Source: Halopseudomonas oceani
GTDB lineage: Bacteria; Pseudomonadota; Gammaproteobacteria; Pseudomonadales; Pseudomonadaceae
Direction of reading: 5' to 3'
NCBI RefSeq assembly: GCF_002903165.1
Contig: NZ_PPSK01000001.1
Span: 186,001-250,000, forward strand
Length of the DNA: 64,000 nt
Below are positions 46,466-54,599 of this stretch, one piece after another; within the stretch, counting starts at the first letter, position 1; every line of letters starts with the position of its first letter. A model generated the notes under the pieces. That model searched no databases. It was not told the origin of the DNA and saw only the letters and a list, made by a program, of their open reading frames with translations. The position numbers and the translations under genes are program-made.

Positions 46466-47154
46466 GCGTCCACCTTGCGCAGCACGTAGACCCGCCACAT
46501 GGCGTAACCCGGCAGAAAATCGTGATGGCTAAGCTCATTGAATCCCGCCTCACGGAACTCGGCTTCGATCACGTCACGCGCGACCACAAAGCGGTTCTGA
46601 TTCTGACCTGCCCGCCCCTGGCTGGCGCGACGCGCCTCCAGACGGCTGCGTTTCCACGATTTGTAGTTGCCGTCGACCCACAACGAGATGATCAGGGTGT
46701 CGCGGGTGACCCGGGCACATTCGCGCAGCAAGGCAAGGCGGTGCTCATGATCGGCCACATGGTGAATCAGCCGCATACAGAAGATGCTGTCGACCGCGTT
46801 ATCGCCCAGATCGATGTCAAAGGCAGAGGTCTGGAACGCCTTGACCCGTCCCACCACGTCCGCTGGCTGGCCAGCCAGCGCGGTCTGGATCATGTCCGCC
46901 GAGTTATCGGCAGCGAGAATCACCCGATTCGGCGCCTCGGCCAGCAGCGGCCAGAAACGGCCGGCGCCACAGGGCAGATCCAGCACCAGGTTGGGCTCAC
47001 CGGCGTCTTTCAGGGCACGGCGGGCCAGCTGCATGTCACGCCAGTTGGACAGACGGCGCGACAGGCCGCTCTGATGCTTACTGAAATACTGCTGGGAGTG
47101 ATCCCGGTCGTACTTGTCGGAGAACGCGAGTTCAATTGGCTTGGCTTCAGACAT
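46462..47154 (-). CDS. Class I SAM-dependent methyltransferase next to colS
   Basis: A 230-residue methyltransferase. Motif I VLDLPCGAGR is at 57-66, followed by LAADNSADMI (motif II acidic region) and IFCMRLIHHVADHEHR. The substrate is unknown. It is the first gene of the minus-strand operon with inaA, dgkA and an LtaS-family gene, and begins 140 bp after colS ends; a methyltransferase gene also lies beside colRS in P. fluorescens and P. putida (from memory). A candidate ColR motif is 70-85 bp before its start. Confidence 0.85.
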   Translation of the reverse strand: MSEAKPIELAFSDKYDRDHSQQYFSKHQSGLSRRLSNWRDMQLARRALKDAGEPNLVLDLPCGAGRFWPLLAEAPNRVILAADNSADMIQTALAGQPADVVGRVKAFQTSAFDIDLGDNAVDSIFCMRLIHHVADHEHRLALLRECARVTRDTLIISLWVDGNYKSWKRSRLEARRASQGRAGQNQNRFVVARDVIEAEFREAGFNELSHHDFLPGYAMWRVYVLRKVDA

Positions 47155-47223
47155 GACGGTGATCCTGATGAGGAAGTTGCCGCCAGACTAGGCGCCAAGG
47201 CATCAAGGTCGCGTCAAAGCAAT

Positions 47224-47239
47224 GTCAAAATTTCGTGAA
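47224..47239. promoter_or_regulatory. Candidate ColR site upstream of the methyltransferase operon
   Basis: GTCAAAATTTCGTGAA at 47224-47239 matches, 14 of 16, the reverse complement of the motif at 49259-49274. It lies between the colS stop and the methyltransferase start. ColR binding is inferred. Confidence 0.6.
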
Positions 47240-47293
47240 AGAGCCGGACAACAGGACGTCAGCCGGCGTTTGCCGACCGAGCGCAGCCGGGAC

Positions 47294-48556
47294 TCACCCC
47301 AGCCGCACCTCAAAACAGCTGCCCCCCGCTGCCGGAGAGTACATGGTTACCGACCAGCCCTGATGGGCACAGATCCGCTTGACCAGCGACAAACCCAGCC
47401 CCAGCCCTTCACCTCGGGCCTGGCTACCACGAACAAAGGGTTCGAAAATGTCGCTCTGCTGGTCCCTCGGCACCCCGGGCCCGGTGTCCTCCACCCGGAA
47501 GCAGCCGGCACCCAGCAGCAACCGGACCTGCCCCTGCTCGGTGTAGTGCAGCGCATTGCGCAACAGATTCGACATCACCGTCCCCAGCAGCCCCGGATGA
47601 TACTGGCCAGCGTCCTCTGCCTCGACGATCAGCTCAAAGCTCAGACCCTTTTCAGCGAAAGCGCTATGCCAGCGCTCGGTCTGTTCCTGTGCAACCGACA
47701 GCAGGGAGGCATTGCCGGTCATCTTCACCGGCTGGCCCTTGGCCCGCGCCAACAGCAGGAAGGTGCCGACCAGCTCGCGCATTTCCTCCGCTGCACGGGC
47801 GATGCGGTCAACCTGCCGCTGCTCACGCTCACCCAGCTGCGCTGCCTCCAGCAGTTCCGTGGAGGTAGCAATAATCATCAACGGCGTACGCAGCTCATGG
47901 CTCACGTCTCCGGTAAACAGCCGTTCACGCTCCAGCGAGCGGCGCAGCTGACTGAGGGTCGAATCGAAAGCCTCGGCCAAATGCCCCACCTCATCATCCG
48001 GGTAGTCCGGTGCCAACGGCGGCGCCAGCAGCAGCAATTGATCCCGATGGCGCACCTGGCCCGCCAGCCGGATGATCGGGGCGAGAATCTTTTGTGCCAT
48101 TAGCCAGCCCAGCAGGCAACCGAGCAGGACACTGAGCATGAAGCCGGCAAACACCACCGCGAACAGTACCTTCTCGCGCGCCTCAAACTCGGCCTGTTCT
48201 TGCACCAGCACAAACCGCTGAGTACCAATCTGGCGAATGTAGACGTAGGCAGCAAATTCGTCGTCCACCAGCTCGCTGAAGCCCTCATCGAGGTCACGCA
48301 GCGGCTGCGGTATTTCGTAGCCAGGCATGTGCGAGGCATACAGCCGGGTCTTGGCATCAAGGCGGGGCGGCAGGCCTTGCGCCAGATCCTGCTCCAGCAC
48401 GCTGTCCAGCTCTTCGCTCATCTCTTGTGACACCAGGTGCTCTTCAACGAAATGCACAATGGCGACGATCCCCAGCGAAAACACGCCGCTGACTGCCAAC
48501 GTCATCAAGGTGAAGGCAATTACGATCCGCCGCCGCAGCGGCTGCTTACGGATCAT
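47294..48556 (-). CDS. colS: Sensor histidine kinase ColS
   Basis: ColS senses excess metal or envelope stress and phosphorylates ColR. The 420-residue protein has membrane segments near 11-36 and 130-153 with an acidic periplasmic loop between. EARE (125-128) just before the second segment has the ExxE form linked to metal sensing in P. putida ColS (from memory). A HAMP-like stretch follows, then FTGDVSHELRTP with His220, and the ATPase boxes NLLRNALHYTEQG, DTGPGVP and GLGLGLSLV. It overlaps the colR stop by four bases. Confidence 0.9.
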   Translation of the reverse strand: MIRKQPLRRRIVIAFTLMTLAVSGVFSLGIVAIVHFVEEHLVSQEMSEELDSVLEQDLAQGLPPRLDAKTRLYASHMPGYEIPQPLRDLDEGFSELVDDEFAAYVYIRQIGTQRFVLVQEQAEFEAREKVLFAVVFAGFMLSVLLGCLLGWLMAQKILAPIIRLAGQVRHRDQLLLLAPPLAPDYPDDEVGHLAEAFDSTLSQLRRSLERERLFTGDVSHELRTPLMIIATSTELLEAAQLGEREQRQVDRIARAAEEMRELVGTFLLLARAKGQPVKMTGNASLLSVAQEQTERWHSAFAEKGLSFELIVEAEDAGQYHPGLLGTVMSNLLRNALHYTEQGQVRLLLGAGCFRVEDTGPGVPRDQQSDIFEPFVRGSQARGEGLGLGLSLVKRICAHQGWSVTMYSPAAGGSCFEVRLG

Positions 48557-49230
48557 TGCGCTGGCTCCGCCAGGCTGTAGCCAACCCCGTGCACGGTGTG
48601 AATCAGCGGCGTTTCAAAGGGTTTGTCGACGATCTGACGCAACTGGTGGATATGGCTGCGCAGGCTGTCGCTGTCGGGCAGCTCGTCGCCCCAGAGCGCC
48701 TCTTCCAGCACGTTGCGGCGAATCACCGCCGGGCTTTTGCGCATCAGCACTTCCAGTAGCTTGAGCCCGACTGGGTTGAGTTTGAGCGCCTTGCCGGCAC
48801 GGTTGACCTGCAGGGTATCGAGGTCATAGCTCAAATCACCCACCTGCAGGCGGTGACGGCCACCGCCGCTGCTGCGGCGCAGAATGGCTTCGATGCGCGC
48901 CACCAGTTCGGACAGTGCAAAGGGTTTGAGCAGATAATCATCAGCGCCGACTTTCAACCCCTTGAGTCGGTCGTCCAGCGCGTCGCGCGCGGTCAACATG
49001 ATAATCGGCGTGTCGCGACCGGCGTCATCACGCAGCCGCTGACAGAGCTGATAGCCGTCCATGCCGGGCAACATGATATCCAGCACGATCAGGTCATAGT
49101 GATCACTGACCGCCAGATGCAGACCGGATACACCGTCCTGCGCACAATCCACCGTGTAGCCCTTGAGCTGCAGGTAGTCCATCACGTTGGCGAGGATATC
49201 GCGGTTATCCTCAATGACCAGAATACGCAT
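48553..49230 (-). CDS. colR: Response regulator ColR
   Basis: ColR is an OmpR-type regulator of envelope-maintenance genes. The 225-residue protein has a receiver domain (phosphoacceptor Asp51 in LIVLDIMLPG, MLTARDALDDR, LKPFALSEL) and a winged-helix domain ending HTVHGVGYSL. The DILANVMDYL and KLNPVGLKLLEVL segments are close to P. putida ColR. The start at 49230 (MRILVIEDNRD) is the standard one. Its control region is shared with the divergent LtaS-family gene at 49333 and contains a candidate ColR site, suggesting self-control. Confidence 0.93.
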   Translation of the reverse strand: MRILVIEDNRDILANVMDYLQLKGYTVDCAQDGVSGLHLAVSDHYDLIVLDIMLPGMDGYQLCQRLRDDAGRDTPIIMLTARDALDDRLKGLKVGADDYLLKPFALSELVARIEAILRRSSGGGRHRLQVGDLSYDLDTLQVNRAGKALKLNPVGLKLLEVLMRKSPAVIRRNVLEEALWGDELPDSDSLRSHIHQLRQIVDKPFETPLIHTVHGVGYSLAEPAQ

Positions 49231-49258
49231 GCAGGTGCTCTCCAAAAAACCACTCGGC

Positions 49259-49274
49259 TTGACGAAATTTTCAC
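49259..49274. promoter_or_regulatory. Candidate ColR site between colR and the second LtaS-family gene
   Basis: TTGACGAAATTTTCAC at 49259-49274 fits, with two mismatches, the P. putida ColR consensus as I remember it. It is almost the same as the reverse complement of 47224-47239. It lies 29-44 bp before colR and 59-74 bp before the gene at 49333. Confidence 0.6.
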
Positions 49275-49332
49275 AGCGCGTTGACGCAGCGCCGACAGCA
49301 AGATCACCACACTGCGACGGTCGATTTCAACC

Positions 49333-51306
49333 ATGGACCGTCACATGCCCCTGCTCAAATCCGCCCAGGCCCGTTTCCTAGGCTTGCTCGCCAGCCTCTG
49401 GCTCGGTGTTTTCGTTGTCACCCGTTCGATCCTGCTGCTGACCCACCTGGGCGAAGCGCAACTCAGCGCCGGCGGTGTGCTGCGCCTGTACGGCGAAGGA
49501 ATGATCTACGACCTGACCTTCCTGCTCTACGCCCTCGCGCCACTGGCACTGTACCTGCTGCTGTGTCCGGCCTGGCTATGGCGCAAGCGCTGGCACCTGC
49601 GCCTGCTGCAGGTAGCCATGACCTTCGGCGTTTTCCTGATGCTGTTCACTGCGGTCGCCGAATGGCTGTTCTGGGACGAGTTCGGGGTGCGCTTCAACTT
49701 CATCGCGGTCGACTATCTGGTCTACTCCGACGAGGTGATCAACAACATCCTCGAGTCCTACCCGGTCTATCCGCTGCTGGCAGCGCTGACCGTCATCGCC
49801 GTGATCACCACCGCGCTGCTGCAACCACGGGTTCGCCGCATCGCCGCCGCCCCCTTGCTAAGCTGGCCCGAACGCGGCATCAGCCTGGCAGGCGCAGTTA
49901 CGGCCGTCGCCCTGAGCATTTTGGTGGTCGGTCAGGACTTCCCGCGCAGCAGCGGCGGAAACGCCTATCAGCACGAACTGGCCAGCAACGGCCCGTACCA
50001 GTTCTTCGCCGCCTTCCGTAACAACGAACTGGACTACACCCAGTTCTACCCGCAACTGCCCGAAACGACCGCCGCCACCACCCTGCGTGATGAGGTCAGT
50101 GAAGCCAATGCCCGCTTTGTCGACACCGACCCGATGGGCGTTCGCCGGCAGATCGACAACCCCGGCCAGCCGCGCAAGCTGAACCTGATTTTGGTCACCG
50201 TCGAGAGCCTCAGCGCCAAGTACATGGGCAGCGAAGGCGATGCGCGCAATCTGACCCCTAACCTCGACGCCCTGCGCCAGCAGAGCCTCTACTTCAACCA
50301 GTTCTACGCCACCGGCACCCGCACCACCCGCGGCCTGGAAGCCATCACCCTGTCGATCCCGCCGACCCCCGGCCGCTCGATAGTCAAGCGCATCGGCCGC
50401 GAAACCGGGTTTGCCAGTCTTGGCCAGCAACTCGGCGCGCAGGGCTACGACAGCGTGTTTGTCTACGGTGGCCGCGGCTACTTCGACAACATGAACGCCT
50501 TCTTCGCCGGCAACGGCTACCGAGTAGTCGATCAGGCCAGCGTGCCTGACGAGGAAGTCACCTTCACCAACGCCTGGGGTATGAGCGACGAAGACCTCTA
50601 CAACCAGACCCTGAAGCTGGCCGACGCCGATGCCGCCGCGGGCAAGCCGTTCCTGCTGCAGCTGATGACCACCTCCAACCACCGCCCCTACAGCTATCCG
50701 GAAGGCCGCATCGACATCCCGTCCGGCACCGGCCGCGAAGGCGCGGTGAAATACACCGACTACGCCATCGGCCAGTTCCTCGCGCAGGCGCGTGAGAAAC
50801 CCTGGTTCAAGGACACCGTCTTCGTGTTCGTTGCCGACCACACCGCCGGCAGCGCCGGCAAGGAAGACCTGCCGGTGCACAACTACCACATCCCGCTGTT
50901 CGTCTACGCCCCAGGCCTGATCGACGCCCGCGAGGACAGCCGCGTGGCTAGCCAGATCGATCTGGCACCGACGCTGATGGGCCTGCTGAACATGGATTAC
51001 ACCTCGACTTTCTTCGGCCATAACCTGCTGCGCCCGGATACCGGCCCGGGACGGGCGCTGATCGGTAACTACCAGCATCTGGGTCTGTTTGACGGTCAGG
51101 ATCTGGCGATCCTGAGCCCGCGCGGCCTGATCCGCCGGCACGACGACGCCATGGGACTGAGCGTGGAAAAGGCGGCGCAGGCAACTGATCCGCTGGTCCG
51201 CCGCGCCATTGCCTACTACGAAGGCGCCAGCTACGACTACGGCCACCGACTGCTGGCCTGGCAGCCCTCCAGCAGCCACCCGGTCCGTCAGGTCAGCCAG
51301 CGATGA
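49333..51306 (+). CDS. LtaS-family phosphotransferase (sulfatase fold), copy 2
   Basis: A 657-residue membrane enzyme with five N-terminal segments (about 15-190) and a periplasmic sulfatase-fold domain: LVTVESLSAKYMG (metal Glu), ATGTRTTRGLEA (Thr nucleophile region) and VFVADHTAG (Asp-His). It belongs to the same superfamily as 43271-45337 but to a different branch, and so is not a recent duplicate. The start may be 49333 or the ATG at 49345; neither has a good ribosome-binding site. It overlaps the PAP2 gene by four bases (ATGA). It may move phosphoethanolamine or phosphoglycerol onto an envelope glycan. Confidence 0.87.
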   Translation: MDRHMPLLKSAQARFLGLLASLWLGVFVVTRSILLLTHLGEAQLSAGGVLRLYGEGMIYDLTFLLYALAPLALYLLLCPAWLWRKRWHLRLLQVAMTFGVFLMLFTAVAEWLFWDEFGVRFNFIAVDYLVYSDEVINNILESYPVYPLLAALTVIAVITTALLQPRVRRIAAAPLLSWPERGISLAGAVTAVALSILVVGQDFPRSSGGNAYQHELASNGPYQFFAAFRNNELDYTQFYPQLPETTAATTLRDEVSEANARFVDTDPMGVRRQIDNPGQPRKLNLILVTVESLSAKYMGSEGDARNLTPNLDALRQQSLYFNQFYATGTRTTRGLEAITLSIPPTPGRSIVKRIGRETGFASLGQQLGAQGYDSVFVYGGRGYFDNMNAFFAGNGYRVVDQASVPDEEVTFTNAWGMSDEDLYNQTLKLADADAAAGKPFLLQLMTTSNHRPYSYPEGRIDIPSGTGREGAVKYTDYAIGQFLAQAREKPWFKDTVFVFVADHTAGSAGKEDLPVHNYHIPLFVYAPGLIDAREDSRVASQIDLAPTLMGLLNMDYTSTFFGHNLLRPDTGPGRALIGNYQHLGLFDGQDLAILSPRGLIRRHDDAMGLSVEKAAQATDPLVRRAIAYYEGASYDYGHRLLAWQPSSSHPVRQVSQR

Positions 51307-52046
51307 GCAGCCCTGCGCGGGTGTCGCGCCCCTTTCCTGTTGGTCGCTGGCTGCTGATTCCGGCAGCAGTCATGGCGCTGATGCTGATGTTTGACACCAG
51401 CGCGCTGGATTTCTGGTTCTCCGACCTGTTCTACGTACCGGGCGACGGCTTCGTCGGTCGCCACAGCTTCTTCCTCGAAGACATCCTGCACGACCGGGTC
51501 AAGCAGGCGGTGATTGTCATCGGCGTACTGGCGATCATCGGGTTTGTGCTCAGCCTGCTGCCGACCCGGCTGAGGCGCTGGCGGCCGGAACTGGGCTATC
51601 TGGTGCTGTCGCTGGCCTTGGCTACCAGCCTGGTCACCCCGCTCAAGCAGCTGACCAACGTGCCCTGCCCCTGGAGTCTGGTGCAATACGGCGGCACGGA
51701 GATTCACACGCCGCTGCTATCAGTCCGCCCCGACAGCAACAAACCCGGACGCTGCTGGCCCGGCGGTCATGCCTCTTCCGGGTTCTCGCTGCTGGCCTTG
51801 TTCTTTGCCCTGCGTGACCGCTTTCCGCGGGCCGCCCGCGGCGCCCTGATCGGCGCACTGGCGCTAGGCACCGTGCTGTCACTCGGGCGCACCATGCAGG
51901 GCGCACATTTCCTCTCGCACAACGTCTGGACCCTGTTGTTCGACTGGTGCATCTGCCTGCTCTGTTACCGGCTACTGCTGTATCGGCCAGCCGTCGCAGC
52001 GCGTAACGTCAGCCAGGCTGGGGAGCTCCGTCATGAAGCCGCGTAA
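51303..52046 (+). CDS. PAP2 family membrane phosphatase
   Basis: A 247-residue integral-membrane phosphatase of the PAP2 superfamily. The three phosphatase motifs are KQLTNVPCPW (from Lys115), PGGHASSG (His156) and GRTMQGAHFLSH (Arg196, His206), facing the periplasm in this family. The CPW form of motif 1 and the YGG that follows occur in the lipid A 1-phosphatase-like branch, so lipid A or a polyprenyl/phosphatidyl phosphate are possible substrates. It overlaps both its neighbours, indicating a three-gene operon. Confidence 0.9.
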   Translation: MSSPARVSRPFPVGRWLLIPAAVMALMLMFDTSALDFWFSDLFYVPGDGFVGRHSFFLEDILHDRVKQAVIVIGVLAIIGFVLSLLPTRLRRWRPELGYLVLSLALATSLVTPLKQLTNVPCPWSLVQYGGTEIHTPLLSVRPDSNKPGRCWPGGHASSGFSLLALFFALRDRFPRAARGALIGALALGTVLSLGRTMQGAHFLSHNVWTLLFDWCICLLCYRLLLYRPAVAARNVSQAGELRHEAA

Positions 52047-52746
52047 TCTGTTGCTCGTGGCCGGCCTGCCGCTGGCACTGCTGGGTGTCATCGCGCTGGC
52101 CCGACCCGACGTCCTGCGCAGCGACCACGTCGACATGCCGGCACCCACCCTCAGCGCCGGGCAGGCGCGTCCGGCCAACTGGGCAACCCCGATTGATCCG
52201 CAGCTGCGTCTGTATCGCATGGCACCCAACCTGTATCGCAGCGCCCTGCCGGACAGCGGGGACCTGTCGACGCTGCAGGCGCAAGGTATCCATACCGTGA
52301 TCAATTTCTACCAGCGCAACGACGACTGGCTGGCAGGCAGCGAGCTGACCGCCATCCACGAACCACTGCACGCCGACCGGGTAACCGACACCGACGTGAT
52401 CCGCGTGCTGCGCGCGATCCGCGCCGGCCAGCAACAGGGTGGTGTGCTGATCCACTGCAAGCACGGCCAGAACCGCACCGGGCTGATGACCGCCATGTAC
52501 CGCATGGTGTTCGAGGGCTGGAGCCGCGAACAGGCGCTGGCCGAGATGCTCGAAGGCGGCTTCGGCGACGGAGAGCTGATGACCGATGCGGTCGGCTACC
52601 TGAATCGGGTCGACGTGGAGGCCGTGCGCACGGCGATGGATGAGGGCCGCTGCAGCACCCAGGCGCTGGCACTGTGTCAGGTCAGCGACTGGTGGCGCCG
52701 CCAGACAGGTGAGATTGACCAGCGGGTAGCGCAACTGGAAGACTGA
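52033..52746 (+). CDS. Dual-specificity-type protein/phospholipid phosphatase
   Basis: A 237-residue phosphatase with an N-terminal signal anchor (about 5-23), so the catalytic part is probably periplasmic. The active-site loop HCKHGQNRTG (Cys142, Arg148) is the CX5R signature of cysteine phosphatases, and Asp residues near 97-120 may supply the general acid. The gene overlaps the PAP2 gene by 14 bp. Exported members of this group can act on phospholipid headgroups such as phosphatidylglycerol phosphate; a lipid role suits the neighbours better than tyrosine phosphatase activity. Confidence 0.85.
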   Translation: MKPRNLLLVAGLPLALLGVIALARPDVLRSDHVDMPAPTLSAGQARPANWATPIDPQLRLYRMAPNLYRSALPDSGDLSTLQAQGIHTVINFYQRNDDWLAGSELTAIHEPLHADRVTDTDVIRVLRAIRAGQQQGGVLIHCKHGQNRTGLMTAMYRMVFEGWSREQALAEMLEGGFGDGELMTDAVGYLNRVDVEAVRTAMDEGRCSTQALALCQVSDWWRRQTGEIDQRVAQLED

Positions 52747-52750
52747 GCCG

Positions 52751-53611
52751 TCAGGGCGTGGATGCTGCCGGGTCTGTCTTGTTCACCAGCCAGACCATCT
52801 CGCCCACCACCCGCTCGGCCAACACCGATCCCCAGTAACGGCTATCGTTGGAATTGTCGCGATTGTCACCCAGAAAGAAGTAGTGCCCTTGCGGCACCTT
52901 GAACGTCTGGATCGGCTGCGGCGCAGCAGCGTCCAGTTGCTGAATCCGGTAGGACTGGCCGCCATTTCGCTCACGGTAGATCCGTATCCCCTCGCTGTCC
53001 GACAGCAGCTCCCGGGGCAGACGCTCGCCGTTGATGACGACGCCGTCCGGGGTCAGCGCGATCACATCACCGGGCAGTGCCATCAACCGCTTCACATACA
53101 GCGCATCGTGTCCGGGAGGATAGAACACGTAAATCTGACCGCGCTGCAGGCGCGCCGTATCGAGCTGATCGCTACCGGGCAAGGTGAAACCGAACAGGCT
53201 GCGATGGGCAAAGCCCCGCTTCTGCGCAACAAACAGATTCCCCTCCATCAGCGTCGGGCGCATCGAGGCAGACGGCACCTGATAGGGCTCATAGAGGAAG
53301 GTCCGCGCCCCCAAAATACTCACCATCACCGCGAGATAGAGGCCAACCGCCACACTGGCACGATTGAACCAGCGGCGCGGCGTCTGCGGGTCGTAACGCC
53401 TCGCAATCATCACCGCGTGCAGCGGGCAGATCAGGCTGAACAGCAAGGTCAACGCCAGCTCGTAATACCAGTCGATTCCCGCGGTCACCAGCGAGACCAG
53501 CAGGTAACCCCAGAACAAGCGGGGCCGGTTGACATAGAGAAACACAAACGGCTGCAGCACGATGCCAAGCAGCACCGTCAGCCAGAGACGGGGTTTCCAC
53601 GGTGATGACAC
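52751..53611 (-). CDS. lepB: Signal peptidase I, second type with a long hydrophobic N-terminus
   Basis: Signal peptidase I removes Sec and Tat signal peptides on the periplasmic side. The catalytic dyad is seen as PSASM (Ser116) and YVKRLMALPGD (Lys174), with the box GDNRDNSNDSRYWG. The start is GTG at 53611 with AAGGAG correctly placed, giving 286 residues; upstream in-frame codons overlap a gene remnant. Three to four hydrophobic segments precede the active site (about 10-100). It is not in the lepA-lepB-rnc-era setting of the housekeeping enzyme, so it is probably a paralogue. It converges on the phosphatase operon with 4 bp between. Confidence 0.88.
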   Translation of the reverse strand: MSSPWKPRLWLTVLLGIVLQPFVFLYVNRPRLFWGYLLVSLVTAGIDWYYELALTLLFSLICPLHAVMIARRYDPQTPRRWFNRASVAVGLYLAVMVSILGARTFLYEPYQVPSASMRPTLMEGNLFVAQKRGFAHRSLFGFTLPGSDQLDTARLQRGQIYVFYPPGHDALYVKRLMALPGDVIALTPDGVVINGERLPRELLSDSEGIRIYRERNGGQSYRIQQLDAAAPQPIQTFKVPQGHYFFLGDNRDNSNDSRYWGSVLAERVVGEMVWLVNKTDPAASTP

Positions 53612-53691
53612 AACCTCTCCTTGCGCTAGAGACCCGAGCAGGCCATGCCTTGATTGACCATCGCTTTGTTTCAAGGTTGCAGCTGGCGGCG

Positions 53692-53793
53692 ATAAGCCCA
53701 TTGGAACGTTTGGGTGAATCGGCCGATATCGCTGGCACCGTCGCATTCCTGTGCAGCAAGGACGGTGGCTGGGTCAACGGCGGTTTTACCTGA
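53692..53793 (+). pseudogene. Remnant of a short-chain dehydrogenase/reductase C-terminus
   Basis: The encoded stretch SPLERLGESADIAGTVAFLC then SKDGGWVNGGFT is the C-terminal signature of FabG-like SDRs, where normally some residues separate NG from the final GGF. No Rossmann domain or catalytic Tyr/Lys precedes it; the rest of the gene is absent. It lies between two genes of the minus strand. Confidence 0.75.
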
Positions 53794-53796
53794 ACG

Positions 53797-54186
53797 TCAG
53801 CTGTCTGCAGTGCGCTCCAGATGGCATATCAGCAGGCAAAGCAGCAAGACCGGCAGATTGGTCGACACCGGATTGAACGCCTCGATCAACAGCATCGGGG
53901 CGAACAAGGCAACGTAGCCAAGCAAGCCGACCAGCCCGAACCCGGCGGCGACTACCGGCCAGCGGCCGAACCAGCCAGACAGAATAAGCAAGCCGAGCAA
54001 AACCTCAGCCGCTCCGGCCAGCGGCGAAATCACCTGTGCGTTCAGGCCCAGACCTGACGCCTCGACCATCTGCACTTCGACCGGGCTGAGAAACAGCAGC
54101 TTGGGCACCAGGCCGTGGTAGATGAAAACAAACGCCAGCATCCAGCGACACCAGCGTGCCACCCTCAACGTCTCCTGCCTACTCAT
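53797..54186 (-). CDS. DoxX family membrane protein
   Basis: A 129-residue protein with four hydrophobic segments and the DoxX pattern: RWMLAFVFIYHGLVPKLLFL, SPLAGAAEVLLGLLILSG and a final helix near 95-120. Some DoxX relatives belong to thiosulfate:quinone oxidoreductase, others to redox-stress membrane complexes. The start MSRQETLRVARW at 54186 overlaps the DCC gene stop by eight bases. It is the third gene of the RDD-DCC-DoxX unit. The function is inferred only as membrane redox related. Confidence 0.78.
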   Translation of the reverse strand: MSRQETLRVARWCRWMLAFVFIYHGLVPKLLFLSPVEVQMVEASGLGLNAQVISPLAGAAEVLLGLLILSGWFGRWPVVAAGFGLVGLLGYVALFAPMLLIEAFNPVSTNLPVLLLCLLICHLERTADS

Positions 54187-54586
54187 CAACAAAGCGCCCC
54201 GCGTGGTCGGCCGCCGGCAAGCGACACAGTTCATAACGACCAAACAGCCGGTAACGATTCAGCGCAATACGGTCATAGAGCCAATCGCGCAGCGGGCGCG
54301 GGATCAGCCGAAACAGGCACAGTCCGCGCCACGGCCAGCCGAGCCGAGCCATGACAACAAAGAACGCCGCACTTTTTTCGAAGCAGCGTTCGCCATCAAC
54401 CACCAGCATGGTTTCAAAGGTATCGGTGGGATAGCCGTGTCGTGCCAACAGTCGCTGTCCGGCCGGTGACTGCACGCTGCAGAGCCGAAACCGGTGATCA
54501 ATATCGTGCTCGATAATGAAGTTGGCCCAGGCGCTGCACAGTTTGCACACACCATCGAACAGGATCACGGGTGTTGGCTCGTCCAT
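54179..54586 (-). CDS. DCC family thiol-disulfide oxidoreductase (DUF393)
   Basis: A 135-residue protein of the DCC family. The name-giving motif FDGVCKLC (Asp11, Cys14, Cys17) is a CxxC redox site near the N-terminus, followed by SAWANFIIEHD and the C-terminal LYDRIALNRYRLFG typical of the group. The start at 54586 (MDEPTPVILFDG) is conserved. It sits between RDD and DoxX genes on the same strand. Partners and substrates are unknown; a thiol exchange role is inferred from CxxC. Confidence 0.87.
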   Translation of the reverse strand: MDEPTPVILFDGVCKLCSAWANFIIEHDIDHRFRLCSVQSPAGQRLLARHGYPTDTFETMLVVDGERCFEKSAAFFVVMARLGWPWRGLCLFRLIPRPLRDWLYDRIALNRYRLFGRYELCRLPAADHAGRFVDE

Positions 54587-54599
54587 CTGTGCGCCTGCC

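Noticed and set aside
49858-51279. 473-codon open frame antisense to the second LtaS-family gene
   Set aside because: The plus-strand gene has the full sulfatase-fold motifs; the opposite frame has none.
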